Source: Chaetoceros tenuissimus (Eukaryota > Bacillariophyta > Thalassiosirophyceae > Chaetocerotales > Chaetocerotaceae). Taken from it: DNA of 64,000 nucleotides. Positions 50,349 to 62,041 of this stretch are shown piece after piece. The first letter of the stretch is position 1. Every line of letters begins with the position of its first letter. The stretch spans positions 496,001-560,000 of the forward strand of contig BLLK01000074.1 in assembly GCA_021927905.1 (NCBI GenBank), read 5' to 3'. The translations under genes were made by a program, and so were the position numbers. Below the pieces are notes generated by a model that was not told the origin of the DNA, ran no database searches, and saw nothing but the letters and a program-made list of their open reading frames with translations.

Positions 50349-51007
50349 ATTGTTGCCATTTTAAAAAAACATCATAAGAGTTGAATTGTTATAATAATTT
50401 GTTTTCGTACTAATATATAACTTAGGTCAAACAACACAGCTAGAGCGTTTAGCTACTACGGAACACTTTTTCCTGAAAACAATGCAAACACATCATCATG
50501 ACGATAGCTTTGCACGATTTTGAAGAGGAATGTCTTTGTGCGTTAAAGAGGAAGGTGATGTGATATTGATATTTTTGCCTTCTCAGTGGCCGGTATACTC
50601 TTCAAACGGAAGAAATTCCCGTAACCACACCAACATATAAGGTCCATTACTATTTAAATGAAAGTAATAGTTAGCATAACACTTCAATTTCGCATTTTTG
50701 CTTTCCTTTTTAATTTTTCTTGACCCGTTCTCGAAAGGCTGATCAGAGGGAACATGGTTCTTCCCACTTTGGCTTCTCCCTCGGAGGATTCTCTTTTCCT
50801 TCCGTCCTTCATTTACATACGCACGTTGTATGCTGGATGGATGGTATTGAAAATGGGAATGGGGACAAGATTCTTTCTCCGAAAAGTGCATACATTACCG
50901 GACGGCGCGAAGAGTGCCCTTTGTGTGTTGGAATGAATCATCAAAGCGATACTTTCCAACAAAATACTCTCTCCTCATTTATCACTAGGTTTCCATCTCA
51001 AGCAATC
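50349..51007. other. Intergenic, nothing recognised
   Basis: Frames open here (50720-51007) run in phase into the receptor gene but lack coding character, so they are left out. A TATA-rich stretch near 50410 is probably the NEPRO 3' flank. Confidence 0.45.
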
Positions 51008-52857
51008 ATGATTCCAAAAAATATAATTGCAGCTCAGATTGTCAGAATCTTCACTGGATCCATTTCATTTCTTGCTTCTGGCTTTTTGTGTTTTACAATT
51101 TGGGTATCTCCGAAAGGCCTTCAAACTCCATACAGTAGAATTATCTTTGGATTTAGTGTCGCAGATATCCTTCAAAGTATAGGAGTGGTGTTATCCCCAT
51201 TTCTTTCACCAGCTGATAACCCTGGTTCCATTTTCAGTAAAGGAACGGTCGCATCCTGTGAAGGCATCGGATTTCTCTTGACTATGGGAAGCCATGCCAT
51301 TCCTTGGTATATCTTGTTTCTTACATATTACTTTTTAAAGAGAGTCAAGTAGTATAAGCAAACTCCTCAAGACTTTGCAAAGTGCGAGGAAAAGTTCATC
51401 TTTGCATTCATTTGGATCTATGCCATTGCGACGTCTGTGTATCCTTTGATCAAACAACAAATTAACGCAACCAAATATGGGAGCTTTTGGTAAGCAAGAG
51501 AACTCATTTTGAACGGATTCATTGTCAACAAGACAAAACTGTCTAACATCTTGCCTTGCCTTGCCTTTCATTTCAATTTCATAGCATGATTGCATCTCGT
51601 CCTTTCAATTGCGAAAGTACCGACTTGGTAGAATGTACACGCGGAGTAAATGCAAAACGTTCTTCATTATTTTTTACCATAGGTCCAATCGTTGTCATCT
51701 TCTTGTTGCTAATTATTGTGCTTGGGGCATTTACTTGCTACATGTACAATGCCGAGAAAGCAATCCAACCGCCTTCTAGGTCAAGACCTCAGCCTAAGAA
51801 TCGTGCAAGTAGACTTATCAAAAGTCTCAGGAAATCCAAAGATGAGAAGGAAACCAAACAAGCAGAACCTAGAGCAAAGATCGTTGTTCCACAGAATGAA
51901 CAAAATTGTAATTATGCTCCAGTCGAAACTGCCTCCTTTCAAAAGGCTTCTGAGAAACTTGAAACTCATCTACTTGAAAAAGAAGAAGGTGAAGCAAATC
52001 AAGTATCAATTCAAGAACCGACACCTCTGAGAAGTTCCTCAGTTGTAAATCACTCTCGTACAGGACAGCCATCTTCTGCTGCTTCAGAGGGTAATAACAG
52101 TGTCAGAAGAGTACACGAAGGAATGGATCTAACGAAAAAGGCAGCCCAACAATCTATCCTATACATACTTGCATTCATGCTCGTATACAGTGGACCATTG
52201 TTGGCGCTTTTATTGAGATTCTCTAAAACAAAAAATACGTCCGCAAACTATTGGATCATTTCTCTGTTCTATCCGATAGGAGGCTTTCTCAATATGATAA
52301 TTTATACACGTCCAAAGGTGAAGGCTCTCAAGGAATTGATACCAGATCTTCCAATCATTATTTGTTTCCTAGTCATTCTTTGTTCTGGAGGAGAGACACC
52401 TTCTCTGGCCGATTTGCAACTGGAAGAACCACCAGCCTATGTAACGTCGGTAGGATTGCCACAACATGAAGTACAACAAGAACCTCGTCGCCCTCGTCAG
52501 TCAGAGGATAATTCTAGCATTGGTTACTGGCTCAAGAAGATTGGTTTTGCAGTCAGCTCTGATGAAGATAGTAGAGACCTTGATGCAGAGTTAGAAGCTA
52601 CAATGAGAGGGCATGCAAGTTTTAATCCTATCACTAGGATGGGCAGCAGAATTCGACCACAGCCGAAACAGGATCCTATTTTAGAAGAGGAACATGAATA
52701 TGAAGAAAAAGATGATGAAGAAGATGGGATTTCCATCGGAGGGAGTAAAGAAGATGAGGTGATCTCACTGGATCGTGAAAGTGAAGTTTGCTCAAAAGTA
52801 GATAATTTCTCACCACCTTCCAATTATTCGAAATTCGATCTTCTTAGGAGGAAGTAA
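51008..52857 (+). pseudogene. Seven-helix GPCR-like receptor gene with one in-frame stop
   Basis: From MIPKNIIAAQ the gene has two exons: 51008-51489 and 51585-52857 (intron 95 nt, GTAAGC...CATAG). Seven hydrophobic helices appear in order: QIVRIFTGSISFLASGFLCF, FGFSVADILQSIGVVL, GSHAIPWYILFLTYYFL, FIFAFIWIYAIATSVYPL, IVVIFLLLIIVLGAF, ILYILAFMLVYSGPL and YWIISLFYPIGGFLNMIIYT. The cytosolic loop 5-6 is long and basic, and the tail is acidic. The last helix ends NMIIYTRPK, a pattern common in cAMP-receptor/secretin-like GPCRs of protists. A TAG at 51350-51352 lies in the second intracellular loop, and the same frame continues cleanly after it. A real stop would leave three helices. The gene is a recent pseudogene, an allelic null or a base error. 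Confidence 0.72.
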
Positions 52858-53405
52858 CCTTTCAGGATCAGACACCTCCAAGTAATTCAAAAGTCTCCGA
52901 GAAGGAGAAATTAATAGATGCATATATAATAATATTAGTTCAGCATGTTTATTCTTTTCCCTGCTTGGTAATCTCAACATACGTAAAATGCAAATTACAA
53001 ATTTTGACGAAATGTATTTTCCAAATACCAGAGGTAGGAGTATACCGACTTATATGGCAAGGCATACATATCGATAGCCATTTCGGACATTCATGACCCT
53101 TTCGAGGATTAAAAAGTGAGCAAATTCGTCAAGTTTTTATCGATGCACTTTCGAAATACATACTTATGACTTTAGCAACAAGAGATTACATTCCTTTTGC
53201 CTGCATCTAATATCCTACAAATAAATATTGTACAGAACTACTGCAGAAAGGACTCTTTAGAATTGAATTGACTTCATCTCGAAAGCTTCTCTCTTCCCAC
53301 CAAGCAAAAAGAGACATTCCACCGAGAGTGACACATCACATGTACAACTAGAAAATATAAGAAAGCAAGACCCAAAACAAAAGAACTCAATATATATATT
53401 TCATA
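52858..53405. other. Intergenic, nothing recognised
   Basis: TATATATATTTC lies directly upstream of the next ATG. Otherwise featureless. Confidence 0.4.
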
Positions 53406-54548
53406 ATGAACAGTGCCAACATGAAACAATTCCTTCAATTCATATCGCTCTTTGTACCAATCTTTTTATTCACAGATTCATACTTGAGTCCCACTTCTCA
53501 TCGTCTTCTAGCCACTGATTACATTGAAGCTGTTCAACCTTATAAAATCACCATTGTAGGCGTCAACCCTGAAAAGCCAAAGAAATCAGAACTAAGCTAT
53601 TTGGACCAGACCTTATTTCGTTTCTTGAATGATGCATTGAATGGACGAAAGATACAAATATCGAAAATATCTCTTGATGCCAACAAGGTCAATCTAGAGG
53701 TACTCGATGATTCAACAAAGTTTACGGTTTTGACAGCTGCTCAAATGCAACGGAGAAAAGGGGAGGCTTTGCAAGATCTTGAGAATGCCGTGATGGAAGA
53801 AGAAGGAGAAGAAGAGCGGAAGTTAGTCGGTAGTTCGAAAAATCGTCTTACTCTAGAAGTGACGATAGAAGGAAGAGATTATTCCAATGTACAGGGGAGA
53901 TTTCGATCAAGTGTCAAGAATGCTATTAATATTGGAAGAAAAGGGTTAGTGCAAGAATTTGTGCTTGCTGCTTCATCACCAGATTATTTCAAGCATATTA
54001 GTTGGATCGATGCTATGCCTATTGATATGGAAGTGGATGAAGGAAGAACTTTTGAAGGTACAAAGAATGATAATGTTGCGGAACAAAGGGATCCTGCGGA
54101 TCTCTTTCCAAAAGATGAAACAAAAAAGGATACCGACAAGTATGGAACAGGAGCTAGTAGTACCAGTAGCACTAGTAGTAGTGCAACTTCGACTACTCCG
54201 AACAAAACTGCAGATACTAGTAGCGGAACAAGGTCGTCAGATTCTTCGTACTATGGAACTGAATCTTCCACCAAGGAGGAAACAGATGATACATCAAGTT
54301 CCAGGAAACCTATGAATCACAAAGCCAAACGATTTAGAACAATTGCAGGGTCGATATTCATATCACTATGCATCACTATTGTTCTGATCAATACTTTACG
54401 AGTAGCGAGTAGAACGCGCGACGCAAGACAGAAGCGATTGGCAAAAGCCAAGCAGGCTTATGAAGGTCCGAAACAGCCTGTGCCTACCAAGAGAACTTCA
54501 GAGAGGTTTGTTGGAATGTTGGACGATGGCGCCATTCCGACGAGATAG
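53406..54548 (+). CDS. Single-pass membrane protein, unknown function
   Basis: 380 residues: signal peptide (residues 1-25, FISLFVPIFLFTDSY) and a lumenal or extracellular domain of about 190 residues with alternating strand and helix (YKITIVGVNPEKP, LTLEVTIEGRDYSN). A Ser/Thr-rich linker (about 240-300), a membrane helix (TIAGSIFISLCITIVLINTL) and a basic 45-residue cytosolic tail follow. The topology is type I. A second Met at codon 6 could be the true start. I do not recognise the domain. Confidence 0.7.
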   Translation: MNSANMKQFLQFISLFVPIFLFTDSYLSPTSHRLLATDYIEAVQPYKITIVGVNPEKPKKSELSYLDQTLFRFLNDALNGRKIQISKISLDANKVNLEVLDDSTKFTVLTAAQMQRRKGEALQDLENAVMEEEGEEERKLVGSSKNRLTLEVTIEGRDYSNVQGRFRSSVKNAINIGRKGLVQEFVLAASSPDYFKHISWIDAMPIDMEVDEGRTFEGTKNDNVAEQRDPADLFPKDETKKDTDKYGTGASSTSSTSSSATSTTPNKTADTSSGTRSSDSSYYGTESSTKEETDDTSSSRKPMNHKAKRFRTIAGSIFISLCITIVLINTLRVASRTRDARQKRLAKAKQAYEGPKQPVPTKRTSERFVGMLDDGAIPTR

Positions 54549-55052
54549 AATGTGCTAATTGGGAAAACAAGCACAAGACTATTCACTGCACTAATTACTA
54601 TAGCGTTGTTTTTTGTGTAGTGAGCGAATAAATGAGTAGTAGTAACAAGTAATATAAATATTAATTCATGTAGAAGCTGAAATTTTCAATTAATATGTCA
54701 AAAGCAAGATTTTCTTTTCTGTTTTAGAAATGAAAAACTAAAAAGTAAAGTGAGAGGTACTCGTAGTAGGATGGTGTAAAGACGGCTGGTCGACTACTGA
54801 ATCCTTTTTATGACAAAATTACTCTTCAAAGACATGTTGAATATAATCGCATTTTCTTCTTAACTTCAACTTTCTGTTTTGACGTGGCAATTGACCTACG
54901 TGTGACAGAGGTGACAGGGAACCACAAAATACAAGCTGAAAGCTGTGAACCATTAATTTCCACAGTGGATTGGGCCTTATCGTTTGTTTTCAACAAAGAA
55001 ACCCTACATATGCCAAATCGATCATTTATTTACTTGTAAGAATAATATCAGC
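54549..55052. other. Intergenic, one CRE-like site
   Basis: TGACGTGGCA at 54880-54889 is a CRE/bZIP-like core upstream of the hydroxylase-like gene. Nothing else was recognised. Confidence 0.35.
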
Positions 55053-56197
55053 ATGACTGCAATCACACTGAGGCAAAGAAAAAAGGGTGATATTCCTAAT
55101 CTGAGGAGAATGTCGTCTTCGTTCTCTTCTTCAAATATTGAACAAATAAAACCTCGATATGATGCTGTCCCTTCTTCTTCCTCGGTTCAATCTTCGTCAC
55201 TTAGTGAAATGAAGAATACAATCAAACATAGAGAAATTTCCTCTAAATATGGTCTTCATCAGCTTTGGCACTTCCTATTCAAGATTGATACACTTTTGGT
55301 ACTTACAATGGTTGTTTACGCTTACTCAAATGATACATTTCTCTCAGACATGGTTGTAGGAGGAGATTCACCATGTGGCAACAAGAAAGATTGGTTCGAT
55401 TCCATCAGATTGATTTGCAAGCCTTTACTTCAAAGCAGAGCTTTCGTAGAACTTGCAAACCTTGTAATTCAAGGTGTTGTAGAAAGGGCAGTGATGTTAC
55501 CACTTTTTACCTACATGGACGAGGCAAATATGACCTCTACCATTCGTTTCACACCACTGCCAGGTACAAAAGCTGAAAGGAATGAACAATATCTAGAAGC
55601 AAGTAAAATGCCAGCGCCCTTTCTACATAACAAAAATGCGATATTGATGAATTTGATTGTTCTTTTGCCTTTGGAAATTGGAAAGAATCTTTTGAGTAAC
55701 CATGGCACGGCTGAAGTTGCGATGACTAGTGCAACATCTATTCTTACCTTGAAGCAGCTCTGTAAATCATTGCTTTTTGGACTTTTAATCATTGATCTGA
55801 TATTGGGAACAGCGCACATGATATCTCATCGTGGAGCACTCAAGTGTCATCTGTGGCCTTTCCACCATCATACGCAACATTACAATTATGCATCAATCAA
55901 ATTCTGTGGAGAGCCTTTTGATCTTGAGGTGTTCTTGACTAATTTTGCTACGCATTCTTGCCGAGATTACTTGGAATGAATGTATTTACTGGAATGGTCT
56001 CGGTCAATGCATTTAGTATCCAGTTATTGGTAGAACATACGGGCTATCGCTGCTTTTACCTCTCGTATTTCCATGAAGCTCACCATCGATATGGATCAGT
56101 GGCATTTTATCATTTCCCAGTATGGGAGGTACTCTTTGGCAAGATGCCTTTTTTATCGCAATTCCACAGTCTTTGCTCGAGTAAGGACGACATGTGA
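55053..56197 (+). pseudogene. Fatty-acid hydroxylase/sterol desaturase-like gene with one frameshift
   Basis: About 380 codons in two overlapping frames. The three His clusters of the di-iron fatty-acid hydroxylase superfamily are present: HMISH (about base 55817), HHHTQH (about 55863) and HEAHH (about 56074). Hydrophobic helices flank the catalytic part (TLLVLTMVVYAY, ILMNLIVLLPLEI, LLFGLLIIDLILGTAHMI, MVSVNAFSIQLL). Coding moves to another frame near 55956, between the second and third clusters (...LTNFATH, then LPRLLGMNVFTG). Members hydroxylate or desaturate lipids in the ER using O2. The protein is complete apart from this one-base event, so a recent null or a base-calling error are both open. 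Start at 55053 is chosen; an ATG-less extension reaches 54984. Confidence 0.68.
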
Positions 56198-56810
56198 GCA
56201 ATTACATGTTTTTTAAAAAAACCAAAATAAATGACGCGCTAAATATTACAGCTTCTTCAATAAATACTGCTCTTCGTAACCTCTTTGAAGACCTCAATAT
56301 TGCACAAGGTTTTGAAGGTTGGACGGATTTCGACGTGAATTCAAAACTAGAGAAGGAGAAACAATCAAAGATAGGAATGTGAAGAAATAAAAAACGGGTA
56401 AAGAGAGGGTAAACAGTCACACGGGTTAAAATTTGTTCTTCGCAACTAAACATAATGATTCATGTTTTCTTTTCATTGTAATCATTCAAATATTATACTA
56501 AATGAGGTCCTGATTCAATTCTCAGGATACTTGAATAAGTTCCAAGAGAGGATTTGTATTATGAGTAAAAGCATATTCGTTCCGGCATCAATTCTTGATA
56601 TGGCTATCCAAATAGCTAATTTCAAAATTAAACTTGATTTGATACCGATGCACGCATCCTCACATCATCACAACATCACGAAAGCACGAAAGCATCACTT
56701 TTGTTTCATCCATTTCCGAACAACTCACGTCGCTCTGCTTAACCTATCACCAGTTCTAGATTGCTGAAAATAGACATACTTCCAAAGCAAGAGTAAAGCA
56801 GTAGCAAGCA
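56198..56810. other. Intergenic, nothing recognised
   Basis: 613 bp before the methyltransferase. Short open frames only. Confidence 0.45.
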
Positions 56811-59415
56811 ATGAATAGTCATACTTCAAACAGCGGCACCGAGGATGAAATCCAATGCTATCAAGAACCTTGTTCGCAAGAAGATTATGAGGAACCGCCT
56901 GCTCTTCTTGATAACATGAGAGATTTGATAGGAGGAGGTAGCAAGGATGACATGGTAGAATGTAGTCAGGAAGAAATGAACAAGGACATTCTAAATCACT
57001 TCACTCAGTCAAGTCAGCATGACGACGACTCTGATGATGAAGAAGATGATAAGGAAGATGATGAAAACGTTAATCCAAACAACGACACTCATGGCGAACG
57101 TCTTGAATTTCACAATGAAAGTCAGAAGCAAAAGACAGGTGTACTTCAAGCCCATGTAGAAGTGACAGATGTAGCAAGTAGTTCAAACAAGAGACCTAAG
57201 ACTACCTCCTTCCCGCCTGCAAATTCTTCAACATTGTTTCGAGCGCAAACTCCAAGAAATAGTAGTAGAAAATCAAACTTGAGCAAATCAAAAGAAAAGA
57301 AAGTGGCAGATCCAGCAAGTACTTCAAACATGATACAGAAGACGTTTACCCAGTGGACACGTGAACATTCACCTGTTCAAGAAGCAAAGAACCACTATGT
57401 CAATACTGAGAAGGAGGGTTATTTTGAAGTGATTAAAAGGGGGAAACCGGTGTTGCGTCTTTTCAAAGTAGGAGAAGCTTTCAAAGTCAAAGACATCAAA
57501 AGTGAATTCAAAGGTTCTATAGTCGTCATTGATATTTTGGATTGGAAAAAAAGGGAAGTTATCGGATCGGTTTATAAGAAGCTAAATGATACAGCAGTAG
57601 GAGGAATACCAAATGAGGAACCATTCACGCCTTATTTGGAAAATCTGACATTGGTTTTGGATCGTTATGTGAAATTTGAAGAAAAGAAAAAGGTTAAAAT
57701 GCTACATCTTGGCGCTTTGCAAAATAATTTTCAACCTCCAAAGTCGTCAGATGCAATGATTTACGACGAGAACTTCAATCCATCAGGAGGTAACAAATCT
57801 CTTGCCGGTTTATATATCACATTGAAACATCCCAAACCAAGTCCGAGAAAAGAAGAAGATGATAAACTTGATCAAGAAAACGAGATTGAATTCACAGATT
57901 TTGGGGACGATGAGGTGTTAAATAATGTATATGATGCAGCTCTAAATCGGCACAAGTCTGCATCGAAAGTGAAATCTCACCAACTGCAGACAGAGTATCC
58001 CAAACCAAATCTTAGAGTGCAAGAAGATGATAAACTTGATCAAGAAAACGAAATTGAATTCACAGATTTTGGGGATGATGAGGTGTTAAATAATGTATAT
58101 GATGCAGCTCTAAATCAGCACAAGTCTGCATCGAAAGTGAAATGTTCCCATCCGCTGACAGAGGCAGAGGTCAATGACTTGAAATTGAAAATGGAATCTG
58201 CGCCAAATGATTCCAACAAACTTCAGGTGGTTGAGTATTATTGTGGAATGGGAGGGATGAGCCTTGGTTTTCACCAAAGTGGCAAATTTGTTGTGAAACA
58301 TGCATTGGACAATGACCCCCACGTAAGCGCAATGCATATTGCAAACTTTCCAGAAACGCATTTATTTGAGGAGTCTGCTCGTAGCTGCTCTCGAAGAGTT
58401 AAGAATGCGTACGAATCAAAAAGTACCAATGATGCAAACCCATATTTAAAGGTTTTGGAAAATGATCATTTGCACTGTTCTACACCGTGCCAAGCTTTTT
58501 CTCGTGCAAATACTTTGGCGAAGAAGAATGGGAAAAACAAGAAGGACTTAGAAAATGCCAAATGTACTTTAGATTGTATCGACGATGTCAAATTGTTTAG
58601 CACTCGTGGGTAAGTGTCTGCATTTTTTAAACGTCTTTTTGTCGCTTTCTATTCACTCTTCATCACATATGTCTCCAGAAAATTAAATTCCTTCTCAATG
58701 GAGAACGTCACAGGCTTACTAGATCCTACTGGTGGCAACGTGAATTATATGAAGTGTCTTGTATTGTCACTTTTTGATTTTGGGATGAACGTCATGCTGC
58801 GAGTTTTAGATGCGTCCAGGTAAGTCTACGCGAAAATTCTGTTACCTTCATACGCCATTGGATAAAAAGCTGTTTAAATCTGACATTGCTATGTACTCTT
58901 CTCGCATTTTCAGCTTTGGTGATCCACAGAAAAGAGAAAGAGTTTGGGTCGTTGCATGGAAGGCAGATGAAGATCTTAATGACTTTGAATTTCCAGAGGA
59001 AACGCATGGTGTAGGCAAAGAACACCCAATTAATACGTCAGCAGAAGCTCTCTATGATCTGGATAAAGTTGAACCATGTGAAGGCAAAGGAACTACTGTT
59101 TTGAGAAAAGACGACAAATCATTTCCTTTGAAAACACATTACAAAAGAGAAACAAAAGGATCCGATCTTGTTCGTCTTCAACAAAATGAACCGTCAAACA
59201 CAATCATTCGAAAGGGTAATATCATGCACTATGAGAAAGATCGACTTTTGACCATTGCGGAGATTGCTCGGCTATCTTCATTTCCTTACGACTATCAATT
59301 TTGTGGAACCGAAACGAATCATATAAATGGTATTGGAAACGCTGTCCCAGTGATGATGGCCAGAGCTATGGCCCAAGCGTTTGCTCGCATGTATGAAAAA
59401 AGCAAGAGAACATAA
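56811..59415 (+). CDS. DNA cytosine-5 methyltransferase
   Basis: Three exons, 56811-58609, 58679-58819 and 58914-59415 (introns 69 and 94 nt), giving about 813 residues. The C-terminal catalytic domain has motif I (VEYYCGMGGMSLGF, about 472), IV with the catalytic Cys (HCSTPCQAFSRAN, about 563), VI (MENVTGLL), VIII (GDPQKRERVW), and IX/X (RLLTIAEIARLSSFP, NGIGNAVPVMMARAMAQ). All catalytic motifs are present, so it is probably active on DNA. The target-recognition part between VIII and IX is short. The N-terminal 460 residues are acidic and disordered, with an uncharacterised compact region about 190-330 (YFEVIKRGKPVLRLFKVGEA) and a 56-residue tandem duplication about 340-450. No BAH, PWWP, chromo or SNF2 domain was recognised, so the DNMT subclass is uncertain. 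Confidence 0.9.
57828..58163 (+). repeat. 168-bp tandem duplication in the methyltransferase N-terminal region
   Basis: Two 56-residue units share DDKLDQENEIEFTDFGDDEV and LNNVYDAALN, with the start near 57828 and 57996. They are highly alike at DNA level, so the duplication is recent. Confidence 0.85.
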
Positions 59416-59922
59416 GTTCTAACAATTGCCTTGTTCAACCATTATAAATGACTTGTTCAAACTTTTCAAAAGGTACTATATTTACATGTTGTAAATTTCC
59501 TTTCCTTAATATTCTTGTCTCATCACCCTTTCAATATTCAGAAATAGCTAGTCATCGGGAAGCAGAATATACTTTCCTAATTACTCATGCCATGATGATC
59601 TTCATTTTGAATCAGTAAGCAGATAACGAGTTTCTATCATTTGAAGTGCATAGTAACAATAGCTAACTATTCAATCAACGTTTTTTAATATGGAAGATTG
59701 TCTTCTCTAATATTTTACGATTCATATCCACAATCTAGAAATCAAAAAATGAAAATGGCAGTTACGAGTTTCAGGTAAAGAGAAGTTATCTTGCGCGCCA
59801 TAAATTTGCTTTCCAAAAAATTCACGAAGCCCGCCATCTCTTCTTCTAAAACCTATCATCAAGAAAAAGGATGTCAAACTAGCACTACTATTAGAAGTAC
59901 TTCTCAACTCAAAGTATCTAAC
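59416..59922. other. Intergenic, nothing recognised
   Basis: 3' flank of the methyltransferase and promoter of the next gene. AT-rich; only chance frames. Confidence 0.4.
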
Positions 59923-61113
59923 ATGGAAAAAACTGACTCAATTCTAGACTTTTCACCTTTTGGCAGCTCGGCAACTAAGAAGCGTCCAGCCTCTGAAATC
60001 GCTGCATCTACAACTGCTGCCAAAGTGTCACCAAGCTTTGAAGACGAGCAAAACAAAAAGAGAGCTACAACTTGTAGCATTTCAAAGAGCAGTAGCAGTA
60101 CTTCTCTGTTCTCAGATACTATAGCTACCATGACCGAAGACGAGTCTCAGGCTATTCTCAAAAAGACTTGTCTTCCCAAGGCACCAAAGAAGCAGTCTCA
60201 ATATGTTAGATTCAAGAGTCTCATGCTCAAACAGGCTAAAGCTGACAAAGATAAAGAGACACAAGAGAACATCACTACAGTTGCCAAGGAAGCTTGGAAT
60301 ATGGTCAAAGACAAGTCTGTCGCTAATGTATCTATTGCAGATACATCTTCTGACTCAAAACTTGACAAATACATGAGATTGAAGGCTCAAGTTGTCGCTG
60401 ATGAACAAAAGGAAGCATCTGACTATAGTACTGAATTGGAGAAATTCAAGTCCAACTATCTCGATGCTGCAGTCTCATTTCTCTACTGGGAAACAAAAGA
60501 TGCTTCTTCATCCACTTTGGAACAGTTTGAAAAGGAAGTGAAGAGCATTCATTCCAATGTCATCACTGCATGGAGTGGAAATGATGTGCCATCCAAGTAT
60601 ACAGAAATCTACAAAACCGCACAGGCAAAACTAGATACTCTTCAAAAAGATTCGGCAATTTCCAAAATTGTCAGTCAACTTCGTAATGCGTCCGAGGAGG
60701 TATTGTACCAACACGCTCTCGAACATTACAATCTCCAACAGCAACTGGTCGAACTCAACACCCTAAAAGCCAAAGCTGCAGCATTGGAAACTGAAAAAGC
60801 AAACGAAGAAGCCAAACAGATGGTATCGGCATATTCTATCAAAAGTGACATTTGTAGAGATCTCAAGAAACTCATGGTGTATACTGGTCCCCAACTCAAG
60901 TATTCTTCCAAGAAAATTAGTTGTAGAAGAAAAGGCGTGACTCCTAAAATGTTTGCTGTAGCTTTTGGAGTAGCTGAAGGTGTCAAGAGTTTTACGTTTG
61001 ATGGAGATGAAGTTGGTCTCAAGTCTCTTCGTTATGGATATTTGTCTTGTGGTAAGGTGACTGTAAAGCTTATTGGCGATGCAGTGAGTGCTTCTACAAG
61101 TTATTCTTTGTAG
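59923..61113 (+). CDS. Coiled-coil protein, unknown function
   Basis: 396 residues from the ATG at 59923 (MEKTDSILDF); upstream in-frame sequence has no ATG. An N-terminal Ser/Lys-rich disordered part (1-115) precedes a helical part (about 130-310) with heptad-like stretches such as LVELNTLKAKAAALETEKAN. A compact C-terminal domain (about 320-396) is rich in small and hydrophobic residues (KMFAVAFGVAEGVKSF, LRYGYLSCGKVTVKLIG). I recognise no family. Confidence 0.65.
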   Translation: MEKTDSILDFSPFGSSATKKRPASEIAASTTAAKVSPSFEDEQNKKRATTCSISKSSSSTSLFSDTIATMTEDESQAILKKTCLPKAPKKQSQYVRFKSLMLKQAKADKDKETQENITTVAKEAWNMVKDKSVANVSIADTSSDSKLDKYMRLKAQVVADEQKEASDYSTELEKFKSNYLDAAVSFLYWETKDASSSTLEQFEKEVKSIHSNVITAWSGNDVPSKYTEIYKTAQAKLDTLQKDSAISKIVSQLRNASEEVLYQHALEHYNLQQQLVELNTLKAKAAALETEKANEEAKQMVSAYSIKSDICRDLKKLMVYTGPQLKYSSKKISCRRKGVTPKMFAVAFGVAEGVKSFTFDGDEVGLKSLRYGYLSCGKVTVKLIGDAVSASTSYSL

Positions 61114-61480
61114 ACAAGACATGGTGATGTTAGTGTGTACATTGTACTTGACCTTTAGTGATGCTACAAGAACCCGAAACGAAATTTGCGGTTGTAGTAC
61201 ATTTTGAAAAGTCGATCGTGTGTCGTCGTACACCAGTACTTTGACTATTTTACGAGCTAGACTTCACTCTAGAGTAGCTCTTATGTAAAGTATTTCAATA
61301 TAAATCAACTAGACTACGAGAAGCTATCTTGTGTCAATAATATTCTTTTTTTTATTCTCATATTTATATTTGAGTGGTTTCTTTACCTCAACTTCCTGAA
61401 CCTCCATAGCTACATGAGTTGAGAATTTCTTTCATAACTTCTTTTACAAATGAAAAAAGAGAGTAGTACATCCATTCTTT
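61114..61480. other. Intergenic, nothing recognised
   Basis: Convergent spacer, AT-rich. Confidence 0.4.
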
Positions 61481-62041
61481 CTATCCTTCAATAGAAAGAT
61501 TGTCACTTTCTTCTGAGTCACAATCAGAATCATATACTGGTGAAGAAATCTTGAGCTCCATCATCAATTCTAATTCTTCAGAAAGACCATCTTCCCGTGG
61601 AGCTTCCAAGAAGATACTTGTAGTGTGATTCTCATCTACTTCTCTCTTTTCAACATAAACAATTCTATCCACTATATTCTCACTGTATATTTCTCTCACT
61701 GATGAAATACTATCTTCATAGTCTTCTACTTCATGAATTGGATTGGCACGCATAATGCATGGAATCTCACTCGAAACACTTGACCTAGTTCGGAATATAC
61801 TACTACTGTCCATATTGAGTGATTCCGATGATTTCGATCTTAGCGAATGTGACGAGGAAGACTTTAGAATTAATTTTTGCTTGGATGACTTGGAGTCCTT
61901 GGATGTGTTTGATTTGTTGGCACAAATGGAAGAAAAGGGAGCTCGTTTCTGTTGCATCTTTTTGACTGTACTGTTGCTGTTGTTTATGGTCGTGTTGAGT
62001 GAATGATGATCACTGCGATTTCTAATATTTATAAAGTCCAT
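61481..62041 (-). CDS. Ser-rich acidic protein, unknown function
   Basis: About 186 residues from the Met at 62041 (MDFINIRNRSDHH). The first 90 residues are Ser/Lys/Asn-rich and probably disordered, with SKSSKQKLILKSSSS-type runs. The second half is acidic (EVEDYEDS, SEELELMMEL, DSDCDSEESDN). An upstream Met at 62104 is possible but would overlap the hairpin-bearing spacer's promoter. No family recognised. Confidence 0.5.
   Translation of the reverse strand: MDFINIRNRSDHHSLNTTINNSNSTVKKMQQKRAPFSSICANKSNTSKDSKSSKQKLILKSSSSHSLRSKSSESLNMDSSSIFRTRSSVSSEIPCIMRANPIHEVEDYEDSISSVREIYSENIVDRIVYVEKREVDENHTTSIFLEAPREDGLSEELELMMELKISSPVYDSDCDSEESDNLSIEG

Noticed and set aside
50720-51007. 96-codon extension of the receptor gene
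   Set aside because: Composition is not coding and the Met at 51008 precedes the first helix closely.
59791-59922. Upstream extension of the coiled-coil protein
   Set aside because: It begins with TTG and no ATG lies in it.
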